Source: Bacillus cereus ATCC 14579
GTDB taxonomy: Bacteria; Bacillota; Bacilli; Bacillales; Bacillaceae_G
Direction: 5' to 3'
DNA: 64,000 bases
Assembly (NCBI RefSeq): GCF_000007825.1
Contig: NC_004722.1
Coordinates: 1,094,501 to 1,158,500, forward strand
Part shown: piece after piece, positions 17,933 through 25,994 of the stretch
Position numbering within the stretch: position 1 is the first letter of the stretch
Layout of the letters: the number at the start of each line of letters is the position of its first letter
Program-made: the position numbers and the translations under genes
The notes under the pieces: model-generated
The model's database searches: none
Told to the model about the DNA's origin: nothing
The model's input: only the letters and a program-made list of their open reading frames with translations

Positions 17933-18427
17933 TTAAAAAATCCAATTCCAAATAGTGAATAGACCAACAACGGCAGAAAAGAGAAGGGAAGCAAGCAATG
18001 CTAGACAGCCAAAAGGAACTAGCTTATCTTGCCATGTTTCTTTATACTCATAAATTAACTCCTCTGCTACTTTCTTCTGCACTGAAGATAAAGGTTGATC
18101 TTTATACAAACCTTTTATATGGTTAGAATCGCCTTTAAACTTTAAAGCACGTGCAATATGATGAGGACTATTTCCCATTGATTTTTCAAATAATAAACAT
18201 GATTCATGCATAATATCTGTTTTATGCTCTTCTAGATACCAGTAACGTCCAGCCATTTCTGGATATTGTAATGTATAATAAATATCTCCGAGTTGTTTTC
18301 GAAGATGTAATTCATTTGGGTATGTAAAGATGAGGCCGTGCAATCTATCTCTTGCTTTTCCAAGATTATTATTTTCAATATCCTCTTCAATTCTTTTTAA
18401 TGTTTTTCTAGGAATTTTATTGGTCAT
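17933..18427 (-). CDS. DUF6584-like membrane-anchored TPR protein
   Basis: 164 aa with ribosome site AGGAGGAG. Residues ~8-110 look like two or three TPR-like helical repeats (GKARDRLHGLIFTYPNELHLRKQLGDIYY). A single C-terminal membrane segment (~138-160) ends at the C-terminus, so it is tail-anchored with its bulk in the cytoplasm. The family name is from memory of similar proteins and should be checked. It precedes the kinase-like gene by 19 bp. Confidence 0.65.
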   Translation of the reverse strand: MTNKIPRKTLKRIEEDIENNNLGKARDRLHGLIFTYPNELHLRKQLGDIYYTLQYPEMAGRYWYLEEHKTDIMHESCLLFEKSMGNSPHHIARALKFKGDSNHIKGLYKDQPLSSVQKKVAEELIYEYKETWQDKLVPFGCLALLASLLFSAVVGLFTIWNWIF

Positions 18428-18507
18428 AAACTCCTCCTTATTTAGAATAGAGATAAGTATATTTTATAAGAAATACTAAAAATTAGAAATTCTATTTTCG
18501 AAAAAGA

Positions 18508-18536
18508 TTGTACATTTTATTTTAATGTGCTATGAT
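18508..18536 (+). promoter_or_regulatory. SigA promoter of cspA
   Basis: TTGTAC, 17 bp, TATGAT with a TG at the extended -10 position. Transcription would start near 18543, giving a leader of about 168 nt before the start codon. Confidence 0.8.
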
Positions 18537-18560
18537 GATGTCAGTTGAATAGTTAAATTA

Positions 18561-18657
18561 AGCAATCCATATGTTATCAATTGCTGAAAACGAACGAGAA
18601 AAAGTATGTGAGAACTAGTTTATGTTTCGTATTTGATAATGTGTGGATTCTTTTTTT
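18561..18657 (+). promoter_or_regulatory. Structured 5' leader of cspA with two alternative folds
   Basis: CCATATGTTATCAA (18567-18580) can pair fully, with G-U pairs, with TTGATAATGTGTGG (18633-18646), a 14 bp long-range stem. Alternatively AGCAAT (18561-18566) pairs with ATTGCT (18580-18585), which traps the left arm in its loop. Seven T follow at 18651-18657. Such competing folds suit a cold-responsive leader like that of E. coli cspA; this is inference. Confidence 0.5.
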
Positions 18658-18710
18658 AGACAGGAAGACTAAAAAATTTAAAATTTGTATTTTCTTAGGA
18701 GGAAATAATT

Positions 18711-18914
18711 ATGGCAGTAACAGGACAAGTAAAATGGTTTAACAACGAAAAAGGTTTCGGTTTCATCGAAGTTCCAGGCGAAAACGATGTATTCGTACAC
18801 TTCTCAGCAATCGAAACTGACGGTTTCAAATCTTTAGAAGAAGGTCAAAAAGTTAGCTTCGAAATCGAAGAAGGTAACCGTGGACCTCAAGCTAAAAACG
18901 TAATCAAACTATAA
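18711..18914 (+). CDS. cspA: Cold shock protein, CspA family
   Basis: 67 aa, a single cold-shock domain with both RNA-binding motifs: KGFGFIEV (RNP1) and DVFVHFSAI (RNP2), plus the ending GPQAKNVIKL. It binds single-stranded RNA and DNA and melts RNA structure at low temperature. The sequence closely resembles the B. cereus protein called CspA as I remember it; this group has several paralogues, so the letter should be checked. AGGAGG is 7 nt before the ATG. The long structured leader indicates post-transcriptional control. Confidence 0.93.
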   Translation: MAVTGQVKWFNNEKGFGFIEVPGENDVFVHFSAIETDGFKSLEEGQKVSFEIEEGNRGPQAKNVIKL

Positions 18915-18937
18915 TTTTATAGTTGATGATGGAAAAA

Positions 18938-18963
18938 AGGATGGCTAATGCCATCCTTTTTTT
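18938..18963 (+). terminator. Intrinsic terminator of cspA
   Basis: AAGGATGGC/GCCATCCTT with TAAT loop, followed by TTTTT. Confidence 0.9.
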
Positions 18964-19111
18964 GTTGTGGAGAAAGTTTTTCCAGAGCCTGTTTTTATAT
19001 ATAAATCTCTTTTTTTATGTTAAAACTGGTGAAAAATCACCGGGAATGCGTATTAGTTTCTGTAGAAGAATTAGTTCAGCAAGAGCATTTGTTGCGTATG
19101 ATAGTAAATAA

Positions 19112-19315
19112 CTATAAATTTGTATTCTCTGTTGAAATAGGGAAATCTTTTCCAGATAGACCTTGAGTAACATCTTTTTTGTTAGTGTTGTTGTTGGAAT
19201 TTTGTACGTTTTGAGAAGATGTTTCTAACAGTTGTTCTTGTTCCTTACTAGGGGTATTCAGAGCATCTGAGGGGATGCTATTAACCTGCTGGCTTAATAG
19301 ATTTTCTTTGTCCAT
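19112..19315 (-). CDS. Small hydrophilic protein of unknown function
   Basis: 67 aa, rich in Asn, Gln, Ser and Glu (ETSSQNVQNSNNNTNKKD), no hydrophobic core and probably unstructured. The ATG has AAAAGGAG with 9 nt spacing, a good site. No domain recognised. The composition is reminiscent of small spore-associated proteins, but there is no direct evidence. The 346 bp upstream (19316-19661) hold no other gene that I can support. Confidence 0.6.
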   Translation of the reverse strand: MDKENLLSQQVNSIPSDALNTPSKEQEQLLETSSQNVQNSNNNTNKKDVTQGLSGKDFPISTENTNL

Positions 19316-19635
19316 AGTATACAGCTCCTTTTTGGAATTCGATAAAAAGCAATGTAATTATAAATAGCTACTTATATATATTGTGTTTTTGAATGATATT
19401 ATATACAAAACTTATATTACAAAGTTAACTAATTAACGAATTGTTAGTGATGGATAAAGATGTACAAATTTGAAGTGTTTAATAAAAATTAAAAGCGGGT
19501 AACAAATACAAATACTCTTTCTCATGTTTTATATAAGGATCATATTACAAATCAAAAAAGATGTAGAGAACCTTGGGAGAAAATATAGTTGTTTTTTTAG
19601 GGAGAAGAATAAATAAAATGATACTACAAATGTAA

Positions 19636-19664
19636 AAAGGCATTCCATAAAGGAAGGCCTTTTA
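19636..19664 (-). terminator. Intrinsic terminator of the small membrane protein gene
   Basis: On the minus strand AAAAGGCCTTCC pairs with GGAATGCCTTTT around TTTA, then T. Confidence 0.75.
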
Positions 19665-19847
19665 TTGTTCTTGTCCTGATTTTTTCTTCTCACGTTTTTT
19701 ACATTCTGGACATTTTGATTTACGAAACGGTTTAGCAAAGAATAGCAGAATGAAAAATAAACCGAATATAATACTAGCTGAGTTTTTCACGATAATGACG
19801 CTACTATTTTTCATTTGAATCGATGGTTGGATCTCTTTTTCCTCCAT
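19662..19847 (-). CDS. Small membrane protein with CxxC knuckle
   Basis: 61 aa, ribosome site GGAGGG five nt before the ATG. One membrane segment at ~20-40 (IIVKNSASIIFGLFFILLFF) is followed by a basic tail with CPECKKREKKK, a possible half of a metal knuckle. Unknown function. It lies between the small hydrophilic gene and comK. The 283 bp between it and comK contain only an AT-rich promoter region. Confidence 0.65.
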   Translation of the reverse strand: MEEKEIQPSIQMKNSSVIIVKNSASIIFGLFFILLFFAKPFRKSKCPECKKREKKKSGQEQ

Positions 19848-20131
19848 AGTGGCCCTCCATATATTGGATTTACATTTTAATTATAGCAAAGTTAATTGTT
19901 TTCATGATGTGAAAATAGGAAGGGATAATAAATATTTATAGGTAGTATAAATGCTGTTTTTATAACTTTAGAATTAAATAATCACTATATAGTGATTTTA
20001 TTATTTAACAAATGTTTGATAAATGATAAAAAAATGTAAAAAAGCGGAACTTGTAAGCTATTTCCTTTTCATAGATGCTAAAATTATATATGCAGCTGCT
20101 AATATAAATGGAAAAAAGGAGATAATGGAGT

Positions 20132-20713
20132 ATGGAAAGTAAAGTGGAACGCTATGTCGAAAATTATGTTGTAACGAAAAATACGATGGCCTTACTTCCT
20201 GTTATTCTAAGTGAAAAGAAAATTGTTACGCGAGTCGTTGAAATGAATGATTCTTTTTTCGTATTTCAAAAACCTCTAGATATTATAGAAAGAAGTTGCC
20301 GCAAGCATGGCTCTAGTTTCTTAGGCAGAAAAGAAGGAACGAAAGAGTTAACTCATATTACACATAAAGCACCGATTGCGATTAGTCCAGCAGATCAACT
20401 TTATTTTTTCCCTACCTATTCTTACTCTAGAAAAGAGTGTGCTTGGTTGTCTCATTTTTATATTGAAAGTAATAAAGAATTAAAAGATGGAAATCTTATT
20501 ATTAGATTTATAAATGGCTTTGCTGTGAAATTAGAGATATCAAAAACTAGTTTTGAAAATCAACAAAATCGTACAGCGAAATTACGTACTGAATATGAAG
20601 ATCGTAGGAAAAAACAAGGGAATCCTTGTTTTAAAGAGGTTGATAAAAAAGAGGAATCAACATTAAGACCCGCTTATGAGAGTGTGTATTTTGTGAAGGA
20701 AGGCGAAGTGTGA
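20132..20713 (+). CDS. comK: Competence transcription factor ComK
   Basis: 193 aa, matching ComK in length and in the N-terminal core (TMALLPV, LDIIERSCRKHGSSFLGRKEGTKELT, KAPIAISP..LYFFPTYSYSRKECAWLSHFYI). ComK binds two AT-boxes as a dimer of dimers and turns on the DNA-uptake genes. The C-terminal tail (EDRRKKQGNPCF..) is longer and different from B. subtilis, where it is the MecA/ClpC degradation handle. B. cereus-group genomes carry two comK genes; this location agrees with the one usually called comK1, from memory. No clear AAAAN5TTTT pair was found upstream. Confidence 0.9.
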   Translation: MESKVERYVENYVVTKNTMALLPVILSEKKIVTRVVEMNDSFFVFQKPLDIIERSCRKHGSSFLGRKEGTKELTHITHKAPIAISPADQLYFFPTYSYSRKECAWLSHFYIESNKELKDGNLIIRFINGFAVKLEISKTSFENQQNRTAKLRTEYEDRRKKQGNPCFKEVDKKEESTLRPAYESVYFVKEGEV

Positions 20714-20714
20714 A

Positions 20715-20742
20715 AGGATGGGGGAATCCCCATTCTTTTTTG
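20715..20742 (+). terminator. Intrinsic terminator of comK
   Basis: ATGGGG/CCCCAT with GAAT loop, followed by TCTTTTTT. Confidence 0.8.
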
Positions 20743-20743
20743 T

Positions 20744-20851
20744 TTATCCTGTTATTTGTGGGCAGTAAGACCCCCGCCTCAAAATTCAGCGAAAGCAAAG
20801 AAGTTAAGCGGGGGATCAACAAAATCCCCACTGATTAAAGTTTCACTTTAT
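20744..20851 (+). repeat. B. cereus-type interspersed repeat, copy 3 (most complete)
   Basis: Begins TTATCCTGTTATTTGTGGGC, carries CTCAAAATTCAGCGAAAGC and GCGGGGGATCAACAAAATCC, and ends TGATTAAAGTTTCACTTTAT. Internal G-rich and C-rich tracts (AAGCGGGGGATC and AAAATCCCC) can pair, so the RNA would form a hairpin. Confidence 0.75.
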
Positions 20852-20860
20852 CAGTCTTTG

Positions 20861-20940
20861 TAGGTAAGGCGATATATTAGAAAAACCGAGTTGTAATTGT
20901 TATATTTAGAAAATCACCATTGTAATTTCATTTACCGAAA
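20861..20940. repeat. Degenerate ~21 bp tandem repeat family, block 2
   Basis: GGCGATATATTAGAAAAACC and related units directly abut the preceding interspersed repeat. It shares TTGTAATTTCATTTACCG with a lone fragment at about 51907. The rest of the 434 bp gap before the TVP38 gene holds no gene I can support. Confidence 0.5.
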
Positions 20941-21148
20941 AAATCAAAAAAACAATCTAAATAACAAAACGAATGACACGTCCTGTCGAATATTGATAGA
21001 TTATCATAGCTAAATAATGAAGGAATTCTTATGAAAGATATGGAAACTTTAATAAATACATCTCCATATGTCGTATCTACCATTTCCTCTTTCATATAAG
21101 CGATGATACAGTAGGGATAGTATTTAGAGTAAAGGGGTAAAGTGTAGA

Positions 21149-21742
21149 ATGGATTTTCAGACAATCAAAGAGTATTTTTCACCAGAAAATATGGATCATA
21201 TTGTTGAGAGTTATAAAGCGTTCGGACCACTTCTTGGTATTGGTTTACCGATGATAGAGGCGTTGATTCCAGCATTACCGCTTATCGTATTTGTACTGGC
21301 GAATGCTGTTGCATTTGGCTTTTGGCTCGGTTTTCTTTATTCATGGCTTGGATCAGTAATGGGTGCATTACTTGTCTTTTTCATCATCCGCCATTTTGGT
21401 CGCAGTCGTTTCTTTTCGTTTGTAAATAAGCATGAGAGAGTACGAAAAGCAATGGGGTGGATTGAAAGGAAAGGATTCGCACCGATTTTTGTTATATTTT
21501 GTTTTCCGTTTACACCGTCAGCGCTCATAAATGTTGTCGCTGGTTTATCCCGAATTAGTGTAAAACAGTTTGGTCTAGCGTTAGCATTCGGAAAACTTGT
21601 GATGATTTTTATTTTAACGTATATCGGTCATGATTTAATGTCATTTATTCATAATCCGGTGAAATCAGTTATTGTAGCGATTGGTATTTTTATTTTATGG
21701 TATGTCGGTAAGAAAATCGAAGTAAAGTTAGAACTACATTAA
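21149..21742 (+). CDS. TVP38/TMEM64-family (SNARE-associated type) membrane protein
   Basis: 197 aa with five or six membrane segments. The family core is visible: a re-entrant PMIEALIPALPLIVFVLANAVAFGFWLG segment, the GSxxGA turn, and FAPIFVIFCFPFTPSALINVVAGLSRIS, as in B. subtilis YtxB/YdjX-like DedA relatives. Members are thought to move or scramble lipids. It precedes signal peptidase I by 56 bp and may be co-transcribed with it. Confidence 0.85.
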   Translation: MDFQTIKEYFSPENMDHIVESYKAFGPLLGIGLPMIEALIPALPLIVFVLANAVAFGFWLGFLYSWLGSVMGALLVFFIIRHFGRSRFFSFVNKHERVRKAMGWIERKGFAPIFVIFCFPFTPSALINVVAGLSRISVKQFGLALAFGKLVMIFILTYIGHDLMSFIHNPVKSVIVAIGIFILWYVGKKIEVKLELH

Positions 21743-21798
21743 GAATAGTCTTCTTTGTAAAGGAAAGCTTCAGTATTAAAGGATAAGGGGAGAAGCAG

Positions 21799-22362
21799 AT
21801 GAAGAAAACTTTGAAAAAAGAAGGCATGGAGTGGATACGAACAATTTTCATTGGTGTATTATTAGCTGTATTTTTTCGAACGTTTTTCTTTTCAACGTAT
21901 GTTGTAGAGGGAAAGTCAATGATGCCGACATTGCAAGATGGCAATATGCTAGTTGTAAATAAGGTGAGTTATCAAGTTGGGGACTTGAACAGATTTGACG
22001 TTGTGGTATTTCATGCGAATAAAAAAGAGGACTATGTAAAGCGGATTATCGGTTTACCTGGAGATCATATTGAATATAAGCAGGATAAGTTATATATAAA
22101 CGGTCAATTTATTGATGAGCCGTATTTAGAGAAGTATAAGAAAGAGATAAACGGAAGGCAACTAACAGGCGACTTTACATTAGAAGAGTTAACGAAAGAA
22201 AAACTGGTGCCACCTGGGTTTATTTTTGTAGTAGGTGATAACCGGCTCGGGAGTTGGGATAGTAGACACTTTGGCTTTGTAAAAGCTGATACAGTCGTCG
22301 GTAAAGTTGATTTGCGATATTGGCCAATTCAAGAGGTGCAAACGAATTTTTCAAAAGGTTGA
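21799..22362 (+). CDS. sipS: Signal peptidase I
   Basis: 187 aa, a type I signal peptidase of the Gram-positive kind with one N-terminal membrane anchor (~13-35). The Ser-Lys dyad is intact: Ser40 in EGKSMMPTL and Lys81 in YVKRIIGLPGD; box E is GDNRLGSWDSRHFG. It removes signal peptides from secreted proteins on the outer face of the membrane. B. cereus-group genomes have several sip paralogues, so the symbol marks the family rather than a certain orthologue. Confidence 0.93.
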   Translation: MKKTLKKEGMEWIRTIFIGVLLAVFFRTFFFSTYVVEGKSMMPTLQDGNMLVVNKVSYQVGDLNRFDVVVFHANKKEDYVKRIIGLPGDHIEYKQDKLYINGQFIDEPYLEKYKKEINGRQLTGDFTLEELTKEKLVPPGFIFVVGDNRLGSWDSRHFGFVKADTVVGKVDLRYWPIQEVQTNFSKG

Positions 22363-22383
22363 TATAATAGATAGAAGTATAGA

Positions 22384-22413
22384 AAAAGGCAAACAACTCA
22401 GTTTGTCTTTTTT
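22384..22413 (+). terminator. Intrinsic terminator of signal peptidase gene
   Basis: AAAGGCAAAC/GTTTGTCTTT (one G-U) with a 6 nt loop, then TTT. Confidence 0.8.
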
Positions 22414-22478
22414 CGTGTCCTATAATACAATTATAGTAGCAAACTAACGTTCGTTATGTAAGTGAAAGGTGGGGTTAC

Positions 22479-25400
22479 ATGTCACTTCGATTTGTGATTG
22501 GTAGAGCGGGAAGTGGAAAAAGTACACTTTGTTTACGCGAAGTGCAAGAAGAGTTAAAACAACGCCCGAGAGGGAAAACAATATTATATCTTGTGCCAGA
22601 ACAGATGACATTCCAGACGCAGCAGGCGTTAATTGGAAGTGAGGATGTAAGAGGTTCTATTCGGGCACAAGTTTTTAGTTTTTCACGATTAGCGTGGAAG
22701 GTACTGCAAGAAGTTGGCGGAGCGAGTCGTCTTCATATTGATGAAGCTGGTGTACATATGTTACTCCGTAAAATTGTAGAGTCTCGTAAAGATGGATTAT
22801 CGGTGTTCCAAAAAGCAGCGGAGCAAAACGGTTTCTTTGAACATCTTGGTAGTATGATTGCAGAGTTTAAACGTTACAATGTAACGCCATCTAACGTATA
22901 TGAAATGTGGCAACAATTAGATGCGCATAGTAGCAGTGCCGAACAAAAGTTACTAGCGAATAAAGTGTATGATTTACAGCTGTTATACGATGATTTTGAA
23001 CGTGCTTTAATTGGAAAATATTTAGATTCAGAAGACTACCTGCAATTGCTAGTGGAAAAGCTTCCGCAGTCTGAATATGTAAATGGTGCGGAAATTTATA
23101 TAGACGGATTTCATTCATTCTCCCCGCAAGAGTTAGAGATTGTAAGACAGCTTATGATTTGCGGAGCGAGAGTTACGATCACGTTAACGATAGATGAAAA
23201 AACGTTAGCGCAGCCAGTAAATGAACTCGATTTATTTTATGAAACGACGTTAACGTATGAAAAAATAAAACAAGTAGCGCGTGAAGAGAAAATAGAAATT
23301 GAAAAAACAATTCCACTTATGGAACAGCCGCGTTTTCATTCTCCGGCATTAGCGCATTTAGAAGCTCATTATGAAGCGCGTCCGAATGAAAAATTTAACG
23401 GTGAAGCGAGTGTAACGATTAGTACAGCTGCGAATTTACGAGCGGAGGTAGAAGGTGTTGCTCGTGAAATTCGTAAACTTGTTGCGGACGAAAAATATCG
23501 TTACCGGGATATTGCAGTGCTTCTTCGTAATGGGGAAAGTTATTACGATGTGATGCGAACGTTATTTACAGATTATAATATCCCGCACTTCATCGATGAA
23601 AAGCGCCCGATGTCACATCACCCATTAGTAGAATGTATTCGTTCTGCACTCGAGATTATTAGTGGGAATTGGCGTTATGATGCGGTGTTCCGCTGCGTGA
23701 AAACAGAGCTTTTATATCCATTAGACGTAAGAAAAGAAGCGATGCGTGAAGAAATGGATGAATTTGAAAATTACTGTTTAGCGTACGGTGTACAAGGAAA
23801 GAGATGGACTGCTGAAGATCCATGGATGTATCGCCGTTATCGTTCTCTTGATGATACGAACGGGATGATTACAGACAGTGAACGTGAAATGGAAGAGAAA
23901 ATAAATAGGCTACGTGACGTTGTAAGAACACCTGTTATTCGCATGCAAAAAAGGTTAAAGCGTGCAGGAACAGTTATGCAAATGTGTGAAGCAGTTTACT
24001 TGTTTTTAGAAGAACTGGATGTTCCGAAAAAACTAGAAGAATTACGTATACGTGCAGAAGAAAGTGGAGATTTCTTATTTGCGACAGATCATGAACAAGT
24101 ATGGGAAGAAGTAATGAGCCTTCTTGATACATTTGTAGAGATGCTTGGGGAAGAGAAAATGTCTCTTTCTATGTTTACTGACGTTATGTCGACTGGTCTT
24201 GAGGCACTTCAATTTGCTAACATTCCGCCGTCATTAGACCAAGTGTTAATTGCTAATATTGATCACTCCAGATTATCTGATGTGAGAGCAACGTTTATTA
24301 TAGGTGTAAATGAGGGTGTCATTCCAGTAGCACCTATGGATGAAGGTATGCTTTCTGATGAGGAAAGAGAAGTTCTTGGTGCGGCAGGGATTGAATTAGC
24401 GCCAACGACGAGACAAACTTTGTTAGAAGAACAGTTCGTTATGTATCAAATGGTAACGAGAGCATCTGAGAAGTTATACATTTCATGCCCGCTTGCAGAT
24501 GAAGAAGGAAAGACGTTACTTGCGTCTAGCTTTATTAAGAAAATAAAAAGAATGTTCCCTAATGTGAAAGATTCATTTATTTCGAATGACGTAAATGATT
24601 TATCACGTTCAGAACAAATTTCATATGTAGCAACGCCAGAAGTAACGTTATCTTACGTTATGCAGCATCTACTAACGTGGAAGCGATACGGATTTGAAGG
24701 GAATTTAGACTTTTGGTGGGACGTATATAATTTCTACGTAACTTCAGATGAATGGAAACAAAAAAGTAGCCGCGTCTTATCAAGTTTATTCTATCGAAAT
24801 CGTGCGAAGAAACTAAGTACAGCAGTAAGTAGAGATTTATACGGAGATATAATTAAAGGAAGCGTCTCTCGTATGGAACTATTTAATCGTTGTGCATACG
24901 CTCATTTTGCGCAGCACGGTTTATCGCTTAGAGAGCGTGATATTTTCAAGCTTGATGCGCCAGACATCGGCGAATTATTCCATGCGGCATTAAAGAAAAT
25001 TGCGGACAAGTTATTGCGTGAAAACCGCACTTGGGCGGATTTATCCATAAAAGAGTGTGAGCATCTTTCTGTTTTAGTAATAGAAGAAATTGCGCCGTTA
25101 TTACAACGACAAATTTTATTAAGTTCAAACCGTCATTTCTATTTAAAACAAAAACTACAACAAATCATTTTCCGTACGTCAATCATTCTTCGTGAACATG
25201 CGAAGTCAAGCGGATTCGTACCAGTTGATTTAGAGGTGCCGTTCGGTATGGGAGGTACAGGGTCACTTCCGCCGATGGAATTCTCATTACCAAATGGTGT
25301 AAAGATGGAAGTAGTCGGCCGTATTGACCGTGTTGATAAGGCAGAAGATGAAAACGGGACGTTCTTACGTATTATTGATTATAAATCAAGTTCAAAAGCG

Positions 25401-25994
25401 TTAGATTTAACGGAAGTGTATTACGGATTAGCACTTCAAATGTTAACGTATTTAGATGTTGTTACTTCGAATGCACAGACGTGGATGAAAAAAGGCCACG
25501 CAGCATCACCAGCTGGTGTATTGTATTTCCATATTCATAACCCAATCGTTGAGATGAAAGGTGACGCAACGGAAGCTGAAATTGAAAAAGAAATTTTAAA
25601 GAAATTTAAAATGAAAGGACTCGTATTAGGAGATGCTGACGTTGTTCGTTTAATGGATAACAAACTTTCAACAGGAAGCTCAGATATTATTTCTGCTGGC
25701 CTGAAAAAAGACGGTAGCTTTAGTGCGCGTTCAAGTATTGCAAGTGAGCAAGAGTTTAACGTACTGCAAAAATATGTACACCATACGTTTGAAAATATCG
25801 GAAAAGATATTACAGAAGGTGTTATCGATATTGCTCCTTATAAAATGGGGAATAAAGCAGCATGTACGTTCTGTAACTTCAAATCTGTTTGTCAATTTGA
25901 TGAGTCACTGGAAGATAATCAGTTTCGATCGTTAAAAGATATGAAAGATAGCGAAGCGATGGAGAAAATAAGAGAGGAGGTTGGCGGAGAATGA
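22479..25994 (+). CDS. addB: ATP-dependent helicase/deoxyribonuclease subunit B
   Basis: 1171 aa. N-terminal Walker A GRAGSGKST, an inactivated helicase fold that scans for Chi, and a C-terminal RecB-type nuclease (LRIIDYKSSSKALDL). The four iron-sulphur cysteines are all present: Cys805 in FNRCAY and Cys1129, Cys1132, Cys1138 in CTFCNFKSVC. With AddA it processes double-strand breaks and generates 3' tails for RecA. Its stop overlaps the addA start by 4 nt. Start ATG follows AAAGGTGGGG. Confidence 0.97.
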   Translation: MSLRFVIGRAGSGKSTLCLREVQEELKQRPRGKTILYLVPEQMTFQTQQALIGSEDVRGSIRAQVFSFSRLAWKVLQEVGGASRLHIDEAGVHMLLRKIVESRKDGLSVFQKAAEQNGFFEHLGSMIAEFKRYNVTPSNVYEMWQQLDAHSSSAEQKLLANKVYDLQLLYDDFERALIGKYLDSEDYLQLLVEKLPQSEYVNGAEIYIDGFHSFSPQELEIVRQLMICGARVTITLTIDEKTLAQPVNELDLFYETTLTYEKIKQVAREEKIEIEKTIPLMEQPRFHSPALAHLEAHYEARPNEKFNGEASVTISTAANLRAEVEGVAREIRKLVADEKYRYRDIAVLLRNGESYYDVMRTLFTDYNIPHFIDEKRPMSHHPLVECIRSALEIISGNWRYDAVFRCVKTELLYPLDVRKEAMREEMDEFENYCLAYGVQGKRWTAEDPWMYRRYRSLDDTNGMITDSEREMEEKINRLRDVVRTPVIRMQKRLKRAGTVMQMCEAVYLFLEELDVPKKLEELRIRAEESGDFLFATDHEQVWEEVMSLLDTFVEMLGEEKMSLSMFTDVMSTGLEALQFANIPPSLDQVLIANIDHSRLSDVRATFIIGVNEGVIPVAPMDEGMLSDEEREVLGAAGIELAPTTRQTLLEEQFVMYQMVTRASEKLYISCPLADEEGKTLLASSFIKKIKRMFPNVKDSFISNDVNDLSRSEQISYVATPEVTLSYVMQHLLTWKRYGFEGNLDFWWDVYNFYVTSDEWKQKSSRVLSSLFYRNRAKKLSTAVSRDLYGDIIKGSVSRMELFNRCAYAHFAQHGLSLRERDIFKLDAPDIGELFHAALKKIADKLLRENRTWADLSIKECEHLSVLVIEEIAPLLQRQILLSSNRHFYLKQKLQQIIFRTSIILREHAKSSGFVPVDLEVPFGMGGTGSLPPMEFSLPNGVKMEVVGRIDRVDKAEDENGTFLRIIDYKSSSKALDLTEVYYGLALQMLTYLDVVTSNAQTWMKKGHAASPAGVLYFHIHNPIVEMKGDATEAEIEKEILKKFKMKGLVLGDADVVRLMDNKLSTGSSDIISAGLKKDGSFSARSSIASEQEFNVLQKYVHHTFENIGKDITEGVIDIAPYKMGNKAACTFCNFKSVCQFDESLEDNQFRSLKDMKDSEAMEKIREEVGGE

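Noticed and set aside
18923..19111. 62-codon frame after cspA
   Set aside because: It begins before and runs through the cspA terminator and has no ribosome site; codon use is not protein-like.
19529..19738. 69-codon minus-strand frame
   Set aside because: Overlaps the better supported small membrane protein at 19662-19847 and crosses its terminator.
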